Origin: Caballeronia catudaia
GTDB lineage: Bacteria; Pseudomonadota; Gammaproteobacteria; Burkholderiales; Burkholderiaceae
Direction: 5' to 3'
NCBI RefSeq assembly: GCF_001544755.2
Contig: NZ_FCOF02000034.1
Span: 1-64,000 of the forward strand
Length of the DNA stretch: 64,000 bases
The first letter of the stretch is position 1; each line of letters opens with the position of its first letter. Positions 48,396 through 58,163 of the stretch are shown here, in pieces. The notes under the pieces were generated by a model that was not told the origin of the DNA, made no database searches, and saw nothing but the letters and a program-made list of their open reading frames with translations. Made by a program: the position numbers and the translations under genes.

Positions 48396-49279
48396 CCTTC
48401 GAACAATGGATGCGCGCGACGCTCGACCGCGTCGAGACCGCACTCGAACACACGCTTCCGGGCACGGACGTCGCGCCCGCGCGCCTGCACGAGGCCATGC
48501 GCTATGCCGTGCTGGGCGGCGGCAAGCGGGTGAGACCGCTCCTGGTCCACGCGGCGGGCGAACTGACCGGCGCGAGCGCGCAAGCCGTGGAAGCAGCGAG
48601 CGCGGCGCTCGAGATGATTCACGTCTATTCGCTGGTGCATGACGACATGCCCGCCATGGACGACGACGCGCTGCGCCGGGGTAAGCCCACGGTACACATC
48701 CAATATGACGAAGCGACGGCGCTGCTCGTCGGCGACGCGTTGCAATCGCAAGCGTTCGTCGCGCTGACCGCCGAAGGCAACGGCCTGAACGATGCCCAGC
48801 AAGCCGCGCTCGTACGCGAACTGGCGGTCGCGAGCGGCTCGCTCGGCATGGCGGGCGGGCAGGCTATCGACCTGGAAAGCGTCGGGCGCAAGCTGTCGCG
48901 GCCCGAGCTCGAAACGATGCATCGCAAGAAAACGGGCGCACTGCTGCGCGCGTCGGTGCGCATGGGCGCGCTCGCGGGCGCGCATCCGGGCGCGGAGGCG
49001 CTGGCGTCGCTGGACCAGTACGCCGCCGCGGTAGGCCTCGCGTTTCAGGTCGTCGACGACATTCTGGACGTCACCGCCGACTCCGCCACGCTCGGCAAGA
49101 CCGCCGGCAAGGACGCGCAGCACGACAAACCCACTTACGTGTCGATCATCGGGCTCGACGCGTCGCGTGAACTCGCCGTGCAGCTCGGCCGCGACGCGCA
49201 TGCCGCGATCCAGCCGTTCGGCGCGCGCGGCCAGCGCCTGGCGGAGCTCGCCGACCTGGTCGTGAACCGGGTGAATTGA
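48392..49279 (+). CDS. ispA: farnesyl diphosphate synthase
   Basis: Short-chain polyprenyl synthase that condenses DMAPP/GPP with IPP to farnesyl diphosphate. The 295-aa product has GGGKRVRPLLVHAAGEL (IPP-binding Arg), the first Asp-rich motif LVHDDMPAMDDDALRRGKPT and the second VVDDILDVTADSATLGKTAG. It follows xseB with a 4-bp overlap, and dxs follows 93 bp later, linking precursor supply and chain elongation in one isoprenoid cluster. Confidence 0.95.
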   Translation: MTFEQWMRATLDRVETALEHTLPGTDVAPARLHEAMRYAVLGGGKRVRPLLVHAAGELTGASAQAVEAASAALEMIHVYSLVHDDMPAMDDDALRRGKPTVHIQYDEATALLVGDALQSQAFVALTAEGNGLNDAQQAALVRELAVASGSLGMAGGQAIDLESVGRKLSRPELETMHRKKTGALLRASVRMGALAGAHPGAEALASLDQYAAAVGLAFQVVDDILDVTADSATLGKTAGKDAQHDKPTYVSIIGLDASRELAVQLGRDAHAAIQPFGARGQRLAELADLVVNRVN

Positions 49280-49372
49280 TTGTTGAACGCGTGACGAAGC
49301 CCACGGCGCGATAGCTTTGATGAAACAATCGCGCCGAACGAATCACGCCAGTTTTCCTAAAATGGGACGACG

Positions 49373-51289
49373 ATGTACGACTTGCTGAAAACCATCGACG
49401 ATCCGGCCGATCTCCGCGCCCTCGATCGCCGCCAACTGCAACCGCTGGCCGACGAGCTGCGAGCCTACGTGCTCGACAGCGTGTCCCAGACGGGCGGCCA
49501 TCTGTCGTCCAATCTGGGCACGGTGGAGCTGACGATCGCGTTGCACTATGTGTTCGATACGCCTAATGACCGCATCGTCTGGGATGTCGGCCATCAGACG
49601 TATCCACACAAGATACTCACTGGCCGCCGCGATCAGATGCCGGGCCTGCGTCAACTGGGCGGCATTTCCGGCTTCCCGCGCCGCAGCGAATCCGAATACG
49701 ACACCTTCGGCACCGCGCATTCGAGCACGTCGATTTCGGCGGCGCTCGGCATGGCGATCGCCAACAAGCTGCAGGGCGACAACCGCTTTTCGATCGCCGT
49801 GATCGGCGACGGCGCGATGACCGCGGGCATGGCCTTCGAGGCGATGAACAACGCCGGCGTCGCCGACGACGTGCCGCTGCTCGTGATCCTCAACGACAAC
49901 GACATGTCGATCTCGCCGCCGGTCGGCGCGCTGAATCGCCATCTCGCGCGTCTGATGTCGGGCCGTTTCTACGCCGCCGCGCGCGCGGGCGTCGAACGCG
50001 TGCTGCGCCATGCGCCGCCGGTGCTCGATCTCGCCCGCAAGCTCGAAGAGCACGCGAAGGGCATGATCGTGCCGGCCACACTCTTCGAGGAGTTCGGCTT
50101 CAACTACATCGGGCCGATCGACGGTCACGATCTCGACTCGCTGATCCCGACGCTGCAGAACATCAAGGAACTGCGCGGCCCGCAATTCCTGCACGTCGTC
50201 ACGAAGAAAGGCCAGGGCTACAAGCTCGCCGAAGCCGATCCGGTGCTCTATCACGGTCCCGGCAAGTTCAATCCGGCCGAAGGCATCAAGCCTGCGGCGA
50301 CGCCTTCGAAGAAGACGTACACGCAAGTCTTCGGCGAATGGCTGTGCGACGCCGCGGCGCTCGATTCGCGCGTGGTCGGCATCACGCCGGCGATGCGCGA
50401 AGGCTCGGGCATGGTGGAGTTCGAGAAGCGCTTCCCGGATCGTTATTTCGATGTCGGCATCGCGGAGCAGCACGCGGTCACGTTCGCGGGCGGTTTGGCG
50501 GCCGATGGCATGAAGCCCGTCGTCGCCATTTACTCCACGTTCCTGCAACGCGGCTACGACCAGTTGATTCACGACGTCGCGCTGCAGAACCTGCCGGTGG
50601 TGTTCGCGATCGACCGCGCGGGCCTCGTCGGCGCGGACGGCGCGACGCACGCCGGCAACTACGATCTCGCGTTCCTGCGCTGCATTCCGAACATGACGGT
50701 GATGGCCGCGTCGGACGAAAACGAGTGCCGCCAGATGCTTTACACGGCGCTGCAGCAGCCAAACCCGACGGCCGTGCGCTATCCGCGCGGCGCGGGCACG
50801 GGCGTCGCGACGGTCAAGCAGATGACCGCGATTCCCGTCGGCAAGGGCGAAATTCGCCGTGAGTCGTCGCAGAAACTCGGCTCGGGCAAGCGCATCGCGA
50901 TCTGCGCGTTCGGCACGATGGTCGCGCCGTCGGTGGCCGCCGGGGAAGAGCTCGATCTGACCGTTGCCAACATGCGTTTCGTGAAGCCGGTCGACGCCGA
51001 TCTGCTGCGCGAACTCGCCGCGACGCACGACGCCATCGTGACCATCGAAGAAGGGGCGATCATGGGCGGCGCGGGCTCCGCGTGCGTCGAAGCGCTTCTG
51101 GCGAGCGGCGTCATCAAGCCGGTGCTGCAACTCGGTTTGCCTGACGTCTTCATCGATCACGGCGATCCCGCCAAGCTGCTGTCGAGCGTGGGGCTCGACG
51201 CGGCCGGCATCGTCCGCTCGATTCGCGAGCGTTTCGTCGACGCCGTCGAAAGCGCGCACGCAGGCAAGCTGACGAAGCGCGTCGCCTGA
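49373..51289 (+). CDS. dxs: 1-deoxy-D-xylulose-5-phosphate synthase
   Basis: TPP-dependent first enzyme of the MEP isoprenoid pathway, joining pyruvate and glyceraldehyde-3-phosphate; it also supplies DXP for thiamine and pyridoxal. The 638-aa product shows [35 protein letters not shown], the TPP motif [37 protein letters not shown] (catalytic Glu) and [16 protein letters not shown]. Length and motifs are those of a complete enzyme. Confidence 0.97.
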   Translation: MYDLLKTIDDPADLRALDRRQLQPLADELRAYVLDSVSQTGGHLSSNLGTVELTIALHYVFDTPNDRIVWDVGHQTYPHKILTGRRDQMPGLRQLGGISGFPRRSESEYDTFGTAHSSTSISAALGMAIANKLQGDNRFSIAVIGDGAMTAGMAFEAMNNAGVADDVPLLVILNDNDMSISPPVGALNRHLARLMSGRFYAAARAGVERVLRHAPPVLDLARKLEEHAKGMIVPATLFEEFGFNYIGPIDGHDLDSLIPTLQNIKELRGPQFLHVVTKKGQGYKLAEADPVLYHGPGKFNPAEGIKPAATPSKKTYTQVFGEWLCDAAALDSRVVGITPAMREGSGMVEFEKRFPDRYFDVGIAEQHAVTFAGGLAADGMKPVVAIYSTFLQRGYDQLIHDVALQNLPVVFAIDRAGLVGADGATHAGNYDLAFLRCIPNMTVMAASDENECRQMLYTALQQPNPTAVRYPRGAGTGVATVKQMTAIPVGKGEIRRESSQKLGSGKRIAICAFGTMVAPSVAAGEELDLTVANMRFVKPVDADLLRELAATHDAIVTIEEGAIMGGAGSACVEALLASGVIKPVLQLGLPDVFIDHGDPAKLLSSVGLDAAGIVRSIRERFVDAVESAHAGKLTKRVA

Positions 51290-51340
51290 CGCATCGCTTC
51301 GGACGGCGCGCTCGGGGCGCGTCGTGCATCAACGCTTTGG

Positions 51341-51372
51341 CACACGGCGCGGACCTCCATCCGCGCCGTGTG
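51341..51372. terminator. hairpin between dxs and folE2
   Basis: Perfect 13-bp arms CACACGGCGCGGA (51341-51353) and TCCGCGCCGTGTG (51360-51372) with loop CCTCCA, 52 bp after the dxs stop. There is no T-run; it may be a terminator or a leader hairpin for folE2. Confidence 0.6.
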
Positions 51373-51433
51373 CGCTTCAACGTTTCGAACCGCTCGCGTT
51401 TCTCCGGCTCGCGGCGCATAAGGACATAACAAA

Positions 51434-52240
51434 ATGAATCAGATGAATCCCGCCTTCGTGATGCCCGACGTCCAGAGCACGCCCGACACGCGCCAGATCG
51501 CGATTCAGCGCGTGGGTGTGAAAGGCGTGCGGCATCCGTTGTCGGTGGTGACGCAAAGCGGCGTCAAGCCGAGCGTCGGCGTGTGGAATCTCGACGTGCA
51601 TCTGCCTGCCGAACAGAAGGGCACGCACATGTCGCGCTTCGTCGCGCTGCTGGAGGAGAATCGCCATCCGCTCGATCAGCACGCGCTGCGCGGTTTGCTC
51701 GCCGTGATGTTGTCGAAGCTCGAAGCGCATTCGGGGCGCATCGAAGTCACGCTGCCGTATTTCGTGATGAAAACCGCGCCGGTTTCCGGCGTGCAAAGCC
51801 TGCTGGACTACGAAGTGACGTTCATCGCGCAGCGCCGCGACGGTGACACGCGCATGTCGATGAAAGTGCTCGTGCCGGTGACGAGCCTGTGCCCGTGCTC
51901 GAAGCAGATCTCGCAGTACGGCGCGCATAACCAGCGCTCGCACGTGACGATCACGGCCGAAGTCGCCGATGACATCGCGGTCGAGGAACTGATTCGGATC
52001 GCGGAAGAAGAAGCGTCGTGCGAACTGTGGGGCTTGCTGAAGCGCCCCGACGAAAAGTTCGTCACCGAGCGCGCGTATGAAAATCCGAAGTTCGTAGAAG
52101 ACCTCGTGCGCGATGTCGCGACGCGCCTGAACGCGGATCAGCGCATCGTCGCGTACGTGCTCGAAGCGGAGAACTTCGAGTCGATCCACAATCACAGCGC
52201 GTACGCGGTCATCGAGCGGGACAAGCGCCGCGACGCGTAA
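51434..52240 (+). CDS. folE2: GTP cyclohydrolase FolE2 (type IB)
   Basis: Converts GTP to 7,8-dihydroneopterin triphosphate for folate synthesis, using the FolE2 fold that does not strictly need zinc. The 268-aa product contains [32 protein letters not shown], the Cys-containing active region [20 protein letters not shown], and a C-terminal [18 protein letters not shown] precedes the ATG. In Burkholderiaceae it commonly follows dxs, as here. Confidence 0.95.
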   Translation: MNQMNPAFVMPDVQSTPDTRQIAIQRVGVKGVRHPLSVVTQSGVKPSVGVWNLDVHLPAEQKGTHMSRFVALLEENRHPLDQHALRGLLAVMLSKLEAHSGRIEVTLPYFVMKTAPVSGVQSLLDYEVTFIAQRRDGDTRMSMKVLVPVTSLCPCSKQISQYGAHNQRSHVTITAEVADDIAVEELIRIAEEEASCELWGLLKRPDEKFVTERAYENPKFVEDLVRDVATRLNADQRIVAYVLEAENFESIHNHSAYAVIERDKRRDA

Positions 52241-52246
52241 GTCTTT

Positions 52247-53164
52247 TCAGGCGAGCGCCGTTTCCGACGAAACGTGCGCTTCCCGCACCGAAGCGACGAC
52301 CAGCGCCGCCAGCCGCTCGACGGGCGGCGATGCGCTCCCCGCAGCGCGATGCAACGCGAGCGGGATCGACGGCAACGCGGGCAGGCCGAATTCACTGGCG
52401 TCGATCGCGCGGACGGTCGCCGGCAAGCCGTAGCTCGTGCGCACCGTCACACCCAGACCCGCGGCCGCCGCCGCCCACAATCCCGACAGGCTCGGGCTCG
52501 TGAACGCCACGCGCCATTTGATGCCCGCGCGGTCGAGTGCCGCCGCCGCCGCGCTGTTGAAGAGACACGGACGATCGAAGGCGATGAGCGGCAAGGGTTC
52601 GTCTGCGTCGAAGTGCCACGGAACCGCCGATGACGCGATCCAGCGCATCCGCGGCGCGGCGATCGGCTCGGCGATCATCGCGGCGTTGCTGTCGCCGGTG
52701 ACGCTCGTCGGGCCCCAGGCGAGCGCGAGATCGAGTTGCCCGGAATCGATGCGCTCCAGAAGCTCCGTGTTGCGCCCGACGCGCGCTTCGATCCGCACCT
52801 TCGGATGCGCCCGCGCGAAGCGGCCGAGCACGTCCGGCAACACCACTTCGCCGAAGTCTTCCTGCAAGCCGAGCCGAATCCAGCCCTCCAGATCCACGCC
52901 GCGAATCGCCGCCGAAGCTTCATCGTTCAGATCGACGAGACGACGCGCATAGGCGAGCATCACCTCGCCCGCGTCGGTGAGCGCGAGTCCGCGTCCGGAT
53001 TTGCGAAACAGCACCGCGCCGGCCTGTTCTTCCAGCTTGCGCAGTTGGGCGCTCACCGCCGACGTCGAGCGTCCGACGCGATCCGCCGCCTTGGCGAAGC
53101 TGCCCAGATCCATGCCCGCGACGAAGCTGCGTAGCACCGCGAGATCGAATGTCGTCTGCCTCAT
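52247..53164 (-). CDS. LysR-family transcriptional regulator
   Basis: 305-aa regulator with an N-terminal winged helix (VLRSFVAGMDLGSFAKAADR then VGRSTSAVSAQLRKLEEQAG then LFRKSGRGLALTDAGE) and a periplasmic-binding-protein-like effector domain. It lies divergent from an MFS transporter gene, starting about 90 bp away, and so probably controls that gene. The effector is not predictable. Its stop lies 7 bp from the convergent folE2 stop. Confidence 0.92.
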   Translation of the reverse strand: MRQTTFDLAVLRSFVAGMDLGSFAKAADRVGRSTSAVSAQLRKLEEQAGAVLFRKSGRGLALTDAGEVMLAYARRLVDLNDEASAAIRGVDLEGWIRLGLQEDFGEVVLPDVLGRFARAHPKVRIEARVGRNTELLERIDSGQLDLALAWGPTSVTGDSNAAMIAEPIAAPRMRWIASSAVPWHFDADEPLPLIAFDRPCLFNSAAAAALDRAGIKWRVAFTSPSLSGLWAAAAAGLGVTVRTSYGLPATVRAIDASEFGLPALPSIPLALHRAAGSASPPVERLAALVVASVREAHVSSETALA

Positions 53165-53256
53165 GGCGATCGTCCTGATTTTCCGAATGGTCGATGAAAA
53201 ACTTTGCGATTTTCAGGACGATGCTAAGCCTGCAAACTGCGTGCAGTCAATCGCAT

Positions 53257-54489
53257 ATGGACCTTCCAATGGCCACCTCTCTCGTCACGGATGTCCCCGA
53301 ATCCGGCGTCGGACATCGCTGGAAAGTGCTCGGCGTCGGCGTGGCGGCCAACGCCAGCTTTTCGGCTGCGGCGGCGGGCATCCCGACCACCGGCGTGTGG
53401 ATGCGCGGCGGCTATCACCTGAGCAACGGCGAACTCGGGCTCGTGCTGGGCGCGCTGGGGCTCGGGATCGCGATATCGGAGCTTCCGTGGGGCGTGTTGA
53501 CGGATCGCTGGGGCGATCGTCCCGTTCTGCTGACCGGTCTGCTGTCGACCGCCGCCGTGCTCGTCGCGATGAGTCTTTTCGCGGTGCCGTCGTCGGCCAC
53601 GCTCGCCTGGCTCGTCTTCGCGATGTGCACGCTCGGGGTTCTGGGCGGCAGCGTGAACGGATCGAGTGGACGCGCGGTGATGGCGTGGTTCGCCGAAGGC
53701 GAGCGCGGTCTCGCGATGAGCATCCGGCAGACCGCGGTGCCGCTCGGCGGCGGCATCGGCGCGGCGTTGCTGCCGTGGCTGGCGTCGTCGCATGGCTTCG
53801 CGGCGGTGTTCGGCGCGCTCGCGGCGATGTGCGCGGTGTCCGGCGCGTTCGCCTGGCGCTGGCTGCGCGAGCCACCGGCCGCGACGCATCGCGCGGCGGC
53901 GCACAAGGGCCCCGCGCCGCTCGCGAACGTGCTGGTCTGGCGCGTCGTGCTCGGCATCGGCATCCTGTGCGTGCCGCAGGTCGCGGTGGTGACCTTCGCG
54001 ACCGTCTTCCTGCACGATGCCGGCCGTTTCGGCGTGACGGAGATCAGCGCGACAATGGGCGCGATCCAGCTCGGCGCGATGGCGATGCGTGTCTGGAGCG
54101 GCCGTCACACCGACCGGCACGGCAACCGGCGCGCGTACCTGAGGGTGTCGGTGATCGTGGCGTCGGCATCGTTCGTCGCGTTGGCGGCGGCGATCGCGAA
54201 TGGCGCCGCGCACACGCCCTGGCTGCTCGCGGCGATGCTCGTCTTCGCGGGCATCTGCGTCTCGGCGTGGCACGGCGTCGCGTACACGGAGTTGGCGACG
54301 CTCGCAGGCACGCAACGCGCCGGCACCGCCCTCGGCATGGGAAACACGGCCGCGTTCGCCAGCTTCTTCGTGACGCCGCTCGTCCTTCCGCACGTGCTCG
54401 CGGCCGGTTCGTGGGCGATCGTATGGCTGGCCGCGGGCGTGTGCGCGTCGTTCGCGTTCTGGTTGTTTCCGGGGCCCGCGCCACTTTAA
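53257..54489 (+). CDS. MFS transporter
   Basis: Inner-membrane major-facilitator protein of about 410 aa with twelve hydrophobic segments. Between helices 2 and 3 is the MFS motif GVLTDRWGDRPVLLTGLL. The early open frame from 53194 is hydrophilic and lacks a ribosome-binding site, so I place the start at ATG 53257; ATG 53269 is equally possible. It belongs to the CynX/NimT-like drug and anion efflux or uptake group by general appearance; the substrate is unknown. It is probably regulated by the divergent LysR gene. Confidence 0.87.
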   Translation: MDLPMATSLVTDVPESGVGHRWKVLGVGVAANASFSAAAAGIPTTGVWMRGGYHLSNGELGLVLGALGLGIAISELPWGVLTDRWGDRPVLLTGLLSTAAVLVAMSLFAVPSSATLAWLVFAMCTLGVLGGSVNGSSGRAVMAWFAEGERGLAMSIRQTAVPLGGGIGAALLPWLASSHGFAAVFGALAAMCAVSGAFAWRWLREPPAATHRAAAHKGPAPLANVLVWRVVLGIGILCVPQVAVVTFATVFLHDAGRFGVTEISATMGAIQLGAMAMRVWSGRHTDRHGNRRAYLRVSVIVASASFVALAAAIANGAAHTPWLLAAMLVFAGICVSAWHGVAYTELATLAGTQRAGTALGMGNTAAFASFFVTPLVLPHVLAAGSWAIVWLAAGVCASFAFWLFPGPAPL

Positions 54490-54526
54490 ACTGGCCGTCC
54501 TGCAAACGACCACGCGGAGCCGCATC

Positions 54527-55153
54527 GTGATCCTCATCGGCCAATACGATTCACCGTTCGTGCGGCGTGTCGCCATCGCGCTGAAGCTCTACGGCGTGGC
54601 GTACGAGCATCGCCCGTGGTCGACATTCGGCGATGCCGACAGGATCGCGCCCTACAACCCGCTATGCCGCGTGCCGACGCTCGTGCTCGATTCGGGCGAT
54701 GCGCTCATCGAAAGCACGATGATTCTCGATTATCTCGACGAACAGGCTGGCGACGCCCGCGCGATGGTCGCATCGGGCGGGCCGCAGCGGTGGCAGGCGC
54801 TGAAGGTGTGCGCGCTCGCGACGGGTCTCGCCGACAAGGCCGTCGCGCTCGTCTACGAACGCGTGATGCACAAGGAGAAATCGCAGACGTGGCTCGATCG
54901 CTGTACAGGGCAGGTCGAGCGCGTGCTGAACGCGCTGGAAGCCGACCGCGCCCCGCGCGCGACGCCTTTCTGGTTCGGCGATTCGATCGGTCACGCGGAT
55001 ATCGCGGTGGCGTGCGCGCTGCGCTTTGCGCGCGAGGCCCATCCGGAGATATTTACACCGACGCGCTGGCCGATGTTGATCGGCCACAGCGACCGGTGCG
55101 AAGCGCTGCCGGTCTTCAAAGCCATCGTGCAGCCGTTCAACCCGCCGCGATGA
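54527..55153 (+). CDS. glutathione S-transferase family protein
   Basis: 208-aa GST: a thioredoxin-fold N-terminus, MILIGQYDSPFVRRVAIALK, with the Ser/Pro active-site region, the cis-Pro in NPLCRVPTLVLDSGDALIES, and an all-helical C-terminal domain (FWFGDSIGHADIAVACAL). The start is GTG 54527 with GGAG about eight bases upstream. It follows the MFS gene by 37 bp and may share its transcript. The role is probably conjugation or detoxification; no specific substrate. Confidence 0.9.
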   Translation: MILIGQYDSPFVRRVAIALKLYGVAYEHRPWSTFGDADRIAPYNPLCRVPTLVLDSGDALIESTMILDYLDEQAGDARAMVASGGPQRWQALKVCALATGLADKAVALVYERVMHKEKSQTWLDRCTGQVERVLNALEADRAPRATPFWFGDSIGHADIAVACALRFAREAHPEIFTPTRWPMLIGHSDRCEALPVFKAIVQPFNPPR

Positions 55154-55156
55154 AAA

Positions 55157-56182
55157 TCAGGCGCGCGCGAGCGACGTGAGATCCCAGCGCGGCTTCACGG
55201 TGAACGCGTAATCGCGCACGGCCTGCTCCGGCCAGCGCGAAAGCCGCAGCGCGCCCGCGAGCGCGATCATCGCGCCGTTGTCGGTGCAGAGCGAGAGATC
55301 GGGGTAATGCACGTCGAAACGCCGCTTCGCCGCCGCCGCCGACAGCGCCTCGCGCAACTGCCGGTTCGCGCCGACGCCGCCCGCCACGACGAGCCGCTTC
55401 AGGCCCGTTTTCTTCAACGCGGCCAGCGATTTGGCGACAAGCACGTCCACGGCCGCATCGACGAAACCGCGCGCGAGATCCGCTTTCGCCTGTTCGCAGA
55501 CGTTGTCGAGCTTGCGACTCTGCGTGAGCACAGCGGTTTTCAGGCCGCTGAAGCTGAAGTCGAGGTCGCCGGAATGGAGCATCGGGCGCGGCAGCGTGAC
55601 CGCGCCGGGCATGCCGAATTCCGCGAGCCGCGACACTTCCGGTCCGCCCGGATAGCCGAGGCCGAGCAGCTTCGCGGTTTTGTCGAAGGCTTCGCCGGCG
55701 GCGTCATCAAGGGTTTCGCCGAGCGTCTCGTAGACGCCTACATCGGTCACGCGCATCAGTTGCGTGTGTCCGCCCGACACGAGCAGCGCGACGAACGGAA
55801 AGGGCGGCGGTTCATCGACGAGCAGCGGCGACAGCAAATGCCCTTCGAGATGATGGATGCCGACAGTCGGCTTGTCCCACGCCATTGCGAGCGAATTGGC
55901 GATGCTCGCGCCCACCAGCAGCGCGCCCGCGAGGCCCGGTCCCTGCGTGAACGCGATGGCGTCGATGTCGGCGCGCCGTGCGCCGGATTTCTCGAGCACT
56001 TCTTCGAGCAGCGGCAGCGCGCGGCGGATGTGATCGCGCGAAGCCAGCTCCGGCACGACGCCGCCGTAATCGCGATGCATCGCAATTTGCGAGTGAAGGG
56101 CGTGCGAAAGCAGGCCGCGCTCGGTGTCGTAGAGCGCGAGGCCGGTTTCGTCGCAGGAGCTTTCGATGCCTAGAACTAGCAT
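55157..56182 (-). CDS. tsaD: tRNA N6-threonylcarbamoyladenosine transferase
   Basis: Transfers the threonylcarbamoyl group to A37 of ANN-decoding tRNAs, with TsaB and TsaE. The 341-aa product begins [20 protein letters not shown] and has the metal-binding [27 protein letters not shown], and [16 protein letters not shown] near the end. The open frame continues upstream for about 490 codons, but that part is antisense to the BaiN-like gene and is not real. It converges with the GST gene, 3 bp between stops. Confidence 0.96.
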   Translation of the reverse strand: MLVLGIESSCDETGLALYDTERGLLSHALHSQIAMHRDYGGVVPELASRDHIRRALPLLEEVLEKSGARRADIDAIAFTQGPGLAGALLVGASIANSLAMAWDKPTVGIHHLEGHLLSPLLVDEPPPFPFVALLVSGGHTQLMRVTDVGVYETLGETLDDAAGEAFDKTAKLLGLGYPGGPEVSRLAEFGMPGAVTLPRPMLHSGDLDFSFSGLKTAVLTQSRKLDNVCEQAKADLARGFVDAAVDVLVAKSLAALKKTGLKRLVVAGGVGANRQLREALSAAAAKRRFDVHYPDLSLCTDNGAMIALAGALRLSRWPEQAVRDYAFTVKPRWDLTSLARA

Positions 56183-56257
56183 GAGCGTGATGCGCTGGAG
56201 GGAACAGAAAAGTATAGCAGCGGCGGTCGAAGCGCGTCCCGCAGGTAGAATGCCGGC

Positions 56258-57484
56258 ATGGAATCTTTCGATATCGCCGTCATCGGCGCGGGCGCGGCCG
56301 GCATGATGTCCGCGGCAGTGGCCGCGCAATCCGGGCGCCGCGTCGTGCTCATCGACCACGCCGAACGCCTCGCCGAGAAAATCCGCATCTCCGGCGGCGG
56401 GCGCTGCAACTTCACCAACATCAACGCGCAGCCGGCCAACTTCCTGTCGGCGAATCCGCATTTTTGCCGCTCCGCGCTGGCGCGCTACACGCCGCGCGAT
56501 TTTCTCGCGCTGCTCAAGCAGTATCGCGTGAAATGGCACGAGAAGCACAAGGGCCAGCTCTTCTGCGACGACTCCAGCGAAACGATCATCGACCTGTTGA
56601 AAAGCGAGTGCGATGCGGGCCGCGTCGCGTGGCGGCGTCCGGTCGTCGTTCACGATATTCGTCACGATGGCGCGCGTTTCGCGCTCGACACGACTACGGG
56701 CGCGATCGGCGCGGCGGCGCTCGTGATCGCGACGGGCGGCCTGTCGATTCCGAAGATCGGCGCGACGGACTTCGGCTACCGCGTCGCGAAGCAGTTCGGC
56801 CACAAGCTCATCGATACACGTCCCGCGCTCGTGCCGCTCACGTTCACGTCCGCGGACTGGGCGCCGTTCGCTGCGCTGTCGGGGCTTTCGCTGCCGGTGC
56901 GCATCGGCACGGGTAAAGGCAAAATGCGCGGCGAGTTCGATGAAGACCTGCTGCTCACGCATCGCGGCGTGTCGGGGCCGGGCGTGCTGCAGATATCGAG
57001 CTACTGGAACACGTCGGAGCCGATCCACGTCGATCTGCTTCCCGATGCCGACGCCACCGACATGCTGATCGAAGCCAAAGCGGGCGCGAAAAAGCAGATC
57101 GGCAATTTTCTCGCCGAGCACGTGCCGGCGCGCCTCGCGCACGCGTGGCTGGAGGCGCAGCGCGTGCCCGTCGATGCGCGTCTCGCCGATTTGCCCGACC
57201 GCACGTTGCGCGCGATCGGCGCGTCGCTGTCGGACTGGACGCTCACGCCTAGCGGGACCGAAGGGTATCGCAAGGCGGAGGTCACGCGCGGCGGCGTCGA
57301 CACGCGCGAGCTTTCGTCCGCAACGATGATGAGCGAGCGCGTGGCCGGCCTCTATTTCATCGGCGAAGCGGTCGATGTCACCGGCTGGCTCGGCGGCTAC
57401 AACTTCCAGTGGGCGTGGGCGTCGGGCGTCGCGGCGGGCAAGGCCGCCGCCGAGTTCACGCGCAGCGCGGCGACGGCCGCGTGA
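56258..57484 (+). CDS. BaiN/HI0933-like flavoprotein
   Basis: NAD(P)/FAD-dependent oxidoreductase of 408 aa. The FAD-binding motif [20 protein letters not shown] is followed by the family signature [20 protein letters not shown] and by [20 protein letters not shown], then C-terminal [20 protein letters not shown]. These are the marks of the HI0933/BaiN (YhiN) family. In gut bacteria BaiN acts on bile acids; the role here is unknown. It is divergent from tsaD, 75 bp between starts. Confidence 0.92.
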   Translation: MESFDIAVIGAGAAGMMSAAVAAQSGRRVVLIDHAERLAEKIRISGGGRCNFTNINAQPANFLSANPHFCRSALARYTPRDFLALLKQYRVKWHEKHKGQLFCDDSSETIIDLLKSECDAGRVAWRRPVVVHDIRHDGARFALDTTTGAIGAAALVIATGGLSIPKIGATDFGYRVAKQFGHKLIDTRPALVPLTFTSADWAPFAALSGLSLPVRIGTGKGKMRGEFDEDLLLTHRGVSGPGVLQISSYWNTSEPIHVDLLPDADATDMLIEAKAGAKKQIGNFLAEHVPARLAHAWLEAQRVPVDARLADLPDRTLRAIGASLSDWTLTPSGTEGYRKAEVTRGGVDTRELSSATMMSERVAGLYFIGEAVDVTGWLGGYNFQWAWASGVAAGKAAAEFTRSAATAA

Positions 57485-57539
57485 GCGGCCAGTCCGGGGT
57501 TTTGACGAGCCTCGGAAAGCCGACCCGTTTGCTATACTC

Positions 57540-57635
57540 GGACGGTCATCGGAGGATTCTCTCCGCTCTGGCTCGCGCTCTGAAAACGTCCTGCTAAATC
57601 CCGCTTGAGGAGGCGTTCCCAAGCGGGTTTTTGCT
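57540..57635 (+). ncRNA. candidate structured leader or small RNA with terminator
   Basis: Between the flavoprotein gene and yqeY: a -10-like TATACT (57533-57538), then a segment with nested complementarities (GGACG with CGTCC; CGGAG with CTCCG), then an intrinsic terminator with stem CCCGCTTG/CAAGCGGG and a TTTTT run (about 57600-57634). The terminator loop carries AGGAGG. There is no -35 at normal spacing. It could be an attenuator for yqeY-dnaG-rpoD, a small RNA, or the remnant of a lost rpsU unit. No coding sequence is seen. Confidence 0.45.
57600..57634 (+). terminator. intrinsic terminator upstream of yqeY
   Basis: CCCGCTTG and CAAGCGGG form an 8-bp stem with loop AGGAGGCGTTCC and a downstream T-run. 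It separates yqeY-dnaG-rpoD from upstream transcription. Confidence 0.8.
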
Positions 57636-57696
57636 TTCGCGGGATGGTCGTGCGCGCAGCCGGAATCCAAACTTTCGCAATTGCACCGGGTGAACG

Positions 57697-58143
57697 ATGA
57701 GCCTCAAAGACCAGATCAGCGACGACATGAAGACTGCGATGCGCGCAAAGGAGACCGAGCGCCTCGGCACAATTCGCTTGCTGCTCGCGGCAATCAAGCA
57801 ACGTGAAGTCGACGATCGCATCACGCTCGACGACGCGGGCATCACCGGCGTCATCGACAAGATGATCAAGCAACGCAAGGATTCGATCAGCCAGTTCGAA
57901 GCGGCGGGCCGCACCGATCTCGCCGACAAGGAGAAGGCGGAGCTGGCGGTGTTGTCGGCGTACATGCCCGAACAGCTTTCCGTCGATGCGATCGCCGCCG
58001 AAGTTCAGGCCGCCATCGCCGCGACGGGCGCCGCGGGCCCGCAGGACATGGGCAAGGTCATGGGCGTGCTGAAGCCGAAGCTCGCCGGCAAGGCCGACAT
58101 GACCGCCGTCTCCGCGCAGGTGAAGGCCGCCCTCGCCAAGTGA
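57697..58143 (+). CDS. GatB/YqeY domain protein
   Basis: 148-aa helical protein ([73 protein letters not shown]), homologous to the tRNA-binding tail of GatB. Usually encoded beside rpsU and dnaG; its exact role is unknown, possibly tRNA-related. dnaG follows 20 bp later, so they are co-transcribed. Confidence 0.93.
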   Translation: MSLKDQISDDMKTAMRAKETERLGTIRLLLAAIKQREVDDRITLDDAGITGVIDKMIKQRKDSISQFEAAGRTDLADKEKAELAVLSAYMPEQLSVDAIAAEVQAAIAATGAAGPQDMGKVMGVLKPKLAGKADMTAVSAQVKAALAK

Positions 58144-58163
58144 CGTCCGCAGCAGACTGACCG

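Noticed and set aside
55157-57670. N-terminal extension of tsaD across the flavoprotein gene
   Set aside because: The TsaD family begins at [14 protein letters not shown]; the extra 490 codons are antisense to the BaiN-like gene.
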